NCBI GenBank assembly: GCA_035542155.1 | Contig: DATKLX010000087.1 | Location: forward strand, 1-6,773 | DNA from: DATKLX01 sp035542155 | Lineage (GTDB): Bacteria; Chloroflexota; Anaerolineae; Anaerolineales; Anaerolineaceae | Direction of reading: 5' to 3' | DNA: 6,773 nt | Shown here: one piece after another, positions 1 to 4,481 of the stretch | How the letters are laid out: each line of letters starts with the position of its first letter | Position numbering within the stretch: position 1 is the stretch's first letter | The notes under the pieces: generated by a model | Told to the model about the DNA's origin: nothing | The model's database searches: none | The model's input: the letters and a program-made list of their open reading frames with translations, nothing else | Made by a program: the position numbers and the translations under genes

Positions 1-216
1 CTCCAGGTCAGCGTTTTCGCGCTGCTTGTCGAGAATATCGGCGTTGAGGTTCTGGATTTCGCGCCCGGCCAGATCCGCCCGGGTTGTGATGGAGAGATAG
101 ATGCCCGCCACGATGGCGACCAGGACCGATCCGAGCAAAAACAGGCCGATCCACTGGCGTTGTACACGCCAGGGGGCCTGTCGATATTTCTGGACGATTT
201 TGGTTACGTTGTTCAT
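1..216 (-). CDS. FtsL-like small bitopic membrane protein, C-terminus cut by window edge
   Basis: The first 72 codons of a gene that runs off the left edge. The protein has a basic, hydrophilic N-terminus of about 21 residues, one membrane segment at about residues 22-43 (starting WIGLFLLGSVLVAIVAG), and then a polar stretch rich in E, Q, N, D and L that looks like the start of a periplasmic or extracytoplasmic coiled coil. That layout matches FtsL/DivIC-type septum proteins, which bridge FtsQ/DivIB and the FtsW-FtsI synthase. Its place directly after rsmH, where ftsL normally sits in dcw clusters, supports the same role. The ATG is the only possible start: an in-frame TGA lies at 240-238 and no ATG, GTG or TTG lies between. 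No good Shine-Dalgarno sequence is visible. It is 67 bp downstream of rsmH and probably in the same transcript. FtsL sequences are poorly conserved, so the assignment rests on topology and context. Confidence 0.75.
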   Translation of the reverse strand, partial: MNNVTKIVQKYRQAPWRVQRQWIGLFLLGSVLVAIVAGIYLSITTRADLAGREIQNLNADILDKQRENADLE

Positions 217-283
217 GTTGTTATCCGCAAAGATTTCTCAACGATAAGAGGGGGTCGCGTACCTCCGTTCTGTGTCGGGACCC

Positions 284-1213
<930 letters not shown>

Positions 1214-1214
1214 T

Positions 1215-1652
1215 TCAGCGAGTCTTGAGATCGAGCGCGGCAAAGCGTTGGGTGTTGGCTTCGGCATCCTGCACCTGGTTCACCTGCTGCTGCCACAGCT
1301 TGGGAGCCCAGATTTCGAAGTAGTCGCCCTGGCCGACGAGCACTGCCTCCCCGTCCAGTCCAGCAAATTCACGCAACTGCTGCGGGATGAGGATACGCCC
1401 GGACTTGTCGACATCCAGTTGCGAAGCATTGCCCAGGATGACGCGGCGCAGGAGTCGGGCGGTCGGGTCGGTCAGGTTCATGGCCATGATGCGCTGGTAG
1501 ATGATCTCGAAAGCCGCAGGGGTCAGCACCATCAGGTTGCGGTCCAGGCCTTGAACAACGAAAGCGCCGTCAGCGATCAGTTCCCGGTACCTGGCCGGAA
1601 CCGTCAGGCGGCTCTTATCATCGAAGGAGTGGACGTACTGACCCAAGAACAT
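1215..1652 (-). CDS. mraZ: Transcriptional regulator MraZ
   Basis: A 145-residue protein of normal family length. MraZ is a DNA-binding protein of the SpoVT/AbrB fold that forms ring-like oligomers and, in Escherichia coli, represses the dcw operon it heads. Two tandem SpoVT-AbrB half-domains are visible. The first has DDKSRLTVPARYR at 11-23. The second has DVDKSGRILIPQQLR at 80-94. Both carry the D-K-x-R-x-x-x-P signature at the DNA-binding face. The start at 1652 gives the canonical N-terminus MFLGQYVHSFDDK and has a GAGGT ribosome binding site 7 bases upstream. An in-frame ATG at 1709 would lie inside the operator repeats and adds residues not found in MraZ. The gene is first in the operon and its stop nearly touches the rsmH start. 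Its own predicted binding boxes lie just upstream, so autoregulation is very likely. Confidence 0.97.
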   Translation of the reverse strand: MFLGQYVHSFDDKSRLTVPARYRELIADGAFVVQGLDRNLMVLTPAAFEIIYQRIMAMNLTDPTARLLRRVILGNASQLDVDKSGRILIPQQLREFAGLDGEAVLVGQGDYFEIWAPKLWQQQVNQVQDAEANTQRFAALDLKTR

Positions 1653-1659
1653 TAGTTCT

Positions 1660-1664
1660 ACCTC
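1660..1664 (-). promoter_or_regulatory. Ribosome binding site of mraZ
   Basis: GAGGT on the minus strand, 7 bases before the ATG at 1652. It decides between that start and the upstream in-frame ATG at 1709, which has no such site. It is the clearest Shine-Dalgarno sequence in the window. Confidence 0.75.
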
Positions 1665-1679
1665 GTCCTTTAAACCTGA

Positions 1680-1699
1680 ACGCCGGTTTTGACCGGCGT
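1680..1699 (-). repeat. Perfect 8-bp hairpin in the mraZ leader
   Basis: ACGCCGGT and ACCGGCGT flank a 4-base loop (TTTG on the plus strand, CAAA in the transcript). It lies between the MraZ boxes and the ribosome binding site, and its upstream arm shares one base (1699) with the box nearest the gene. No T-run follows in the direction of mraZ, so it is not an intrinsic terminator. It could stabilise the operon mRNA or contribute to control; no function can be shown from sequence alone. Confidence 0.6.
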
Positions 1700-1723
1700 C
1701 CCACTTCATCCCACTTCATCCCA
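1699..1723 (-). promoter_or_regulatory. MraZ operator: three TGGGA boxes at 10-bp period
   Basis: On the mraZ sense strand, TGGGA occurs at 1723-1719, 1713-1709 and 1703-1699. The boxes are separated by 5-bp spacers, and the first two spacers are the identical TGAAG. This matches the TGGGN-N5 direct repeats recognised by MraZ in Escherichia coli. The 10-bp period puts all boxes on one face of the helix. The array begins 11 bp after the predicted -10 element, over or just past the expected transcription start, a position suited to repression by MraZ. The boxes also have the expected orientation towards mraZ. Confidence 0.88.
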
Positions 1724-1734
1724 CTGACGAGCTT

Positions 1735-1764
1735 ATTTTAGCATATTTTTAGTCCAAATAGCAA
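1735..1764 (-). promoter_or_regulatory. Predicted sigma70-type promoter of the mraZ-rsmH operon
   Basis: On the minus strand, TTGCTA (1764-1759, 4 of 6 matches to TTGACA) and TAAAAT (1740-1735, 5 of 6 matches to TATAAT) are separated by 18 bp, in an AT-rich island within otherwise GC-rich DNA. Transcription would start near 1728, directly ahead of the MraZ boxes. The position relative to the operator supports the call; the -35 element is only moderate. Confidence 0.6.
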
Positions 1765-1780
1765 GTATCATTTTTGTTAG

Positions 1781-1794
1781 GGTCATTTGTGACC
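1781..1794. repeat. Palindrome GGTCA-N4-TGACC in the divergent spacer
   Basis: Perfect 5-bp arms around TTTG, located 16 bp upstream of the predicted mraZ -35 element and about 85 bp ahead of the methyltransferase start. The size and symmetry fit a dimeric regulator site, but no specific regulator can be named, and a match of this size could arise by chance. Confidence 0.35.
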
Positions 1795-1811
1795 ATCTCC
1801 CCCATTGGTAC

Positions 1812-1860
1812 GGCCCGGGTGCGGCTTTTAGCATGCCGGTGGGTGGAAAAAACCCGGGCC
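1812..1860 (+). repeat. 9-bp inverted repeat in the methyltransferase leader
   Basis: GGCCCGGGT at 1812-1820 is the exact reverse complement of ACCCGGGCC at 1852-1860, with 31 bases between. An inner CGGC/GCCG pair (1822-1825 and 1835-1838) could form a nested stem. The repeat ends 17 bases before the chosen ATG at 1878, so it could fold as a strong stem in the 5' leader. The alternative ATG at 1833 lies within the loop, which is one reason to prefer 1878. Confidence 0.45.
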
Positions 1861-1877
1861 TCAGCGGACTCGGTGAC

Positions 1878-2876
1878 ATGTCTCACCCTGAAATCAATTT
1901 GCTCGCCTCCCCCAACTGGTCAGATTACGAGCTGCTGGACTCCGGTGACGGGCAAAAGCTCGAGCGCTTCGGCGCGTATACCTTCGTCCGCCCGGAGGTT
2001 CAGGCGCTATGGCGGAAGAGGCTGCCTGCCACGCGTTGGGCGGAAGCGCACGCCACCTTCCAGCCGACGGGGGAGGAGAGCGGCGGGCACTGGGAGTTTA
2101 AGAAAAAGGTTCCGGAAAGATGGGAGATGAGGTATCCCCTCACCCCAACCCCTCTCCTACAGGGGGAGGGGCGCGAGAAGCATCCCCTCACCCCTGGCCA
2201 CTCCAGCGAAGGGGGAGAGGAGATCCGCTTCTGGGCGCAGACGACCCCGGGACGGCACCTGGGCGTCTTTCCCGAAGGCGCAGCGCACTGGGAGTGGATC
2301 TACGGGAAAATAAAACAAAAAACAAAAGTCAAAAACGAAGCGGTAAATGTGCTGAACCTGTTCGGTTATACCGGCCTGGCGACGTTGGCGGCGGCTGCCG
2401 CGGGGGCGAAGGTCACCCACTTGGACGCTTCGAAAAAGGCCGTGACCTGGGCGCGCGAGAATCAGGTGCTCTCCGGGCTGGCAGAAAAGCCTGTCCGGTG
2501 GATCGTGGACGATGCGCTGAAGTTCGTCCAGCGCGAGGCGAGGCGCGGGGTAAAGTACGAGGGGATCCTGCTGGACCCGCCCAAATTCGGGCGCGGTCCG
2601 AAGGGCGAATTATGGGAAGTCTACCGCTCCCTGCCGGAGCTCCTGCAGGCCTGCCGGGCGGTGATCAGCCCCAAGCCGCTGTTTGCCGTGTTGACGGTCT
2701 ACGCGGTCAAGGCATCGGCGGTTCATGTCTTCAACGCCATGGAAGAAATGGTCAACGGTCTAAACGGGAGGCTGGAATGCGGCGAGCTGGTCACGGTGGA
2801 GAAGAGCGCCGGCCGGCTGCTCGCCAGCGCGGTATACGCCCGCTGGGGGGAATTCGGTTCGAGCGGAGAGACCTAA
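1878..2876 (+). CDS. Class I SAM-dependent methyltransferase, RlmI-like (COG1092-type)
   Basis: A 332-residue predicted cytoplasmic methyltransferase. The N-terminal part (ELLDSGDGQKLERFG, then FVRPEVQALW) is the usual lead-in of RlmI-like enzymes that lack a PUA domain. HLGVFPEGAAHWEW precedes the Rossmann fold. Motif I is LNLFGYTG at 159-166, the acidic SAM-ribose ligand is in LDAS (D183), DDALKF follows, and motif IV is LLDPPKFGRG (D233-P-P-K-F237). The catalytic cysteine of m5C enzymes, expected in motif VI, is absent: the region reads LTVYAVKAS. The product may therefore not be 5-methylcytosine, and the substrate (probably RNA) is unknown. Residues 87-115 are encoded by an inserted repeat. 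The start at 1878 was preferred because the family-like sequence begins soon after it and the earlier ATG at 1833 lies inside an inverted repeat; neither start has a clear ribosome binding site. The gene is divergent from mraZ and followed by a terminator, so it is probably monocistronic. Confidence 0.85.
   Translation: MSHPEINLLASPNWSDYELLDSGDGQKLERFGAYTFVRPEVQALWRKRLPATRWAEAHATFQPTGEESGGHWEFKKKVPERWEMRYPLTPTPLLQGEGREKHPLTPGHSSEGGEEIRFWAQTTPGRHLGVFPEGAAHWEWIYGKIKQKTKVKNEAVNVLNLFGYTGLATLAAAAAGAKVTHLDASKKAVTWARENQVLSGLAEKPVRWIVDDALKFVQREARRGVKYEGILLDPPKFGRGPKGELWEVYRSLPELLQACRAVISPKPLFAVLTVYAVKASAVHVFNAMEEMVNGLNGRLECGELVTVEKSAGRLLASAVYARWGEFGSSGET
2136..2222 (+). repeat. Two-unit GC-rich interspersed repeat inserted in frame in the methyltransferase gene
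   Basis: The 13-mer ATCCCCTCACCCC begins at 2134 and again at 2182, 48 bp apart. Each copy is followed by a GGGGGAG-type stretch (2162-2171 and 2211-2220) that can pair imperfectly with the C-rich part. The first unit translates to PLTPTPLLQGEG, a peptide I recognise as the product of a palindromic repeat scattered through many bacterial genomes. The 87 bp equal 29 codons, so the frame is kept. It falls between MRY and IRFWAQTTPG, which I expect to be almost adjacent in homologues (for example RYG-DLRF-type sequences), at a surface-loop position before the Rossmann fold. Confidence 0.72.
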
Positions 2877-2920
2877 ATCCCGATTTTGATTATCCCGGTA
2901 AGATCTTGCTTGATGAGAGC

Positions 2921-2948
2921 AGTGCCCCAGATGGGCACTTCTTTGTTT
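2921..2948 (+). terminator. Intrinsic terminator after the methyltransferase gene
   Basis: A perfect 7-bp stem AGTGCCC/GGGCACT (2921-2927 and 2933-2939) with loop CAGAT, followed directly by the T-rich run TTCTTTGTTT. It lies 45 bp after the methyltransferase stop and separates that gene from the HD-GYP gene. Confidence 0.85.
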
Positions 2949-2956
2949 AATAGGCG

Positions 2957-2989
2957 AGGTGAAGCGCAGCGAAGCATGTTAATTCACCT
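2957..2989. repeat. 7-bp inverted repeat upstream of the HD-GYP gene
   Basis: AGGTGAA at 2957-2963 and TTCACCT at 2983-2989 enclose 19 bases (starting GCGCAGCGAAGC). No T-run follows on the plus strand, so it is not a second terminator. It could be an operator or a remnant of an interspersed palindromic repeat. The call rests only on the symmetry. Confidence 0.35.
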
Positions 2990-3035
2990 ATCCTCTACGC
3001 ATTTCATGTATGGATAAAAAGTACCCTAGTAAACG

Positions 3036-4325
3036 ATGTTTTTAATGTTTGTGGAAATCCAGGCGAAAGGTATATTGTATACAGGATTGGACAACGAGGC
3101 TCACGTGATAAATTTCATCCAACGCTGGCTAAAATTTCCACAACGGACGCCGTTAGAAGGAAAGTTAAATAAACGCACGCTGACTGCAGTCCTTTTGGGT
3201 GTAGCTTACACCAGCCTGGTCCTGGCTTTGGATGCTCTTTATTTGAAGTCCATCCGGCCCGGGTACCTGCTGTTCACCCTCTCGATCCTTTGCCTGCTCG
3301 GTTTGCAAATCAACGAGCAGATCCATAATACGGTACTCAGCCTTATCGCCAGTGCCATCTTTTTGGCGGCGGTTTTTTACAGCCTGATCACAGGCGGGGG
3401 AATCCACGATCCCATGGTACTGGCCTACCCGATCGTCATTTTCATCGGCAGTCTCCTGTTTGGGAAACGTGCCTCCTTTTCCTTCTTTCTGGTCAGTGCC
3501 GTCTCGTTGATCTTGATCGGCTTCCTGCAGATCAAAGGTGTGATTCACACATCTTATGGCGCAGATGTTGGCGATATCGTCACCCAGGTGGTGTTGATTG
3601 CCGCGGAAGTCTATCTGGTGTGGATTTCCATGGAGAACATGGAAACAAACCTGAGGCGGGCTGAGCAATCCGAAGCTTTGCTAAACGAATCGTATGACAA
3701 AACTCTCGAGGGGTGGGCCAAAGCACTTGAATTCCGGGACCGGGAGACCGAAGGACATTGCCGTCGGGTGACCAATCTGAGTGTGCGCCTGGCTTACCTG
3801 CTGGGATTACCAGACGACGAGATCACCCTGATCTACCGGGGGGCGCTGCTACACGACATTGGGAAAATGGCCATCCCGGACTCCATATTATTCAAACCCG
3901 GGCCGCTCGACGAAACCGAATGGGCGTTGATGCGCAGGCATCCGCTTTATGCCAAAGAAATGCTCGAGAACATCCCTTATCTAAGGGCGGCGATCCCCAT
4001 CCCTTATTGTCACCATGAACGCTGGGATGGGAAAGGATACCCGCAGGGATTGAAGGGTGAAGAGATACCCCTTCCATCGAGGATCTTCACCATTGTGGAC
4101 AATTGGGAAGCGCTCACCTCGGATCGGCCCTATCGCAAGGCGATGGCAAAGGATGAGATCATCGGTTACATCGAGAAAAACGCCGGGAAGATCTTTGATC
4201 CCCACATCGTGGCGCTTTTTATCGAAATGATCCAAGATTCCAGTCCGGTTTATCCTGCACCCGCAGCTGTCGAGGAAGTGGGAATCAGGTCAGTCGCCGC
4301 ACAGGCGACGGATAAAAATCACTGA
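3036..4325 (+). CDS. Membrane-anchored HD-GYP domain protein, probable cyclic-di-GMP phosphodiesterase
   Basis: A 429-residue protein. Six membrane segments are predicted at about residues 49-70, 76-92, 98-118, 127-143, 146-166 and 181-198. A short polar helical linker (about 199-219) follows, then an HD-GYP domain from about 220 to 405. Conserved residues visible are ETEGH (H241), LLHDIGKMAIPD with H273-D274 and K277, RHP (H302), CHHE (H326-H327-E328), GYP (334-336), D355, and SDRPYRKA at 362-369. The set of metal ligands therefore looks complete. HD-GYP proteins hydrolyse cyclic-di-GMP to pGpG or GMP, so this one likely couples a membrane signal to that messenger. The usual DxxDAL motif reads DNWEAL, a conservative D-to-E change at 358. 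The start is uncertain: ATG 3036 has no ribosome binding site, while GTG 3105 (residue 24, VINFIQRW) has GAGG 5 bases upstream and is a serious alternative. It stands alone between a terminator and the next gene's promoter. Confidence 0.92.
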   Translation: MFLMFVEIQAKGILYTGLDNEAHVINFIQRWLKFPQRTPLEGKLNKRTLTAVLLGVAYTSLVLALDALYLKSIRPGYLLFTLSILCLLGLQINEQIHNTVLSLIASAIFLAAVFYSLITGGGIHDPMVLAYPIVIFIGSLLFGKRASFSFFLVSAVSLILIGFLQIKGVIHTSYGADVGDIVTQVVLIAAEVYLVWISMENMETNLRRAEQSEALLNESYDKTLEGWAKALEFRDRETEGHCRRVTNLSVRLAYLLGLPDDEITLIYRGALLHDIGKMAIPDSILFKPGPLDETEWALMRRHPLYAKEMLENIPYLRAAIPIPYCHHERWDGKGYPQGLKGEEIPLPSRIFTIVDNWEALTSDRPYRKAMAKDEIIGYIEKNAGKIFDPHIVALFIEMIQDSSPVYPAPAAVEEVGIRSVAAQATDKNH

Positions 4326-4464
4326 TAAACATCCCGGTAGAGCGGGCTGTAACCTCCCGAGGTCAATTTTAAGCAGGGTGTGATATCCGCAGGTCCTTTA
4401 CAAATTTGGGCGGCAAGCAGTGGTGGAATACGGCTGGAATATCACCGTCGATTTCAGCCGTGTT

Positions 4465-4473
4465 TGGTACAAT
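4465..4473 (+). promoter_or_regulatory. Extended -10 promoter immediately before the Agl23-like gene
   Basis: TGG followed by TACAAT matches the extended -10 consensus TGnTATAAT (5 of 6 in the hexamer). No good -35 element is seen 16-18 bp upstream, which is typical of extended -10 promoters. The hexamer ends 8 bases before the ATG at 4482, so transcription should start at about 4479-4482. Confidence 0.6.
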
Positions 4474-4481
4474 AGTAGGGT

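Noticed and set aside
262..266. GGAGG on the minus strand as ribosome binding site for an upstream start of the FtsL-like gene
   Set aside because: No start codon follows at suitable spacing and an in-frame TGA at 240-238 blocks any start upstream of it.
1699..1723. The repeated CCACTTCATC unit as a minisatellite or start of a CRISPR-like array
   Set aside because: There are only three short units with 5-bp spacers, and the position and motif are explained by MraZ binding boxes.
1833..1877. Upstream ATG extending the methyltransferase by 15 residues
   Set aside because: It has no ribosome binding site, lies within the loop of a 9-bp inverted repeat, and adds a Gly-rich non-family sequence. 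Not fully excluded.
2120..2950. A 276-codon plus-strand frame overlapping the methyltransferase
   Set aside because: It begins inside the methyltransferase gene in another frame, shows no domain, and only reads the inserted repeat in a second frame (SPHPNPSPTGGG-type peptide).
4352..4363. Palindrome ACCTCCCGAGGT followed by CAATTTT as a terminator of the HD-GYP gene
   Set aside because: The stem is only 4-5 bp with a 2-4 base loop and the T-run is short. It is too weak to call.
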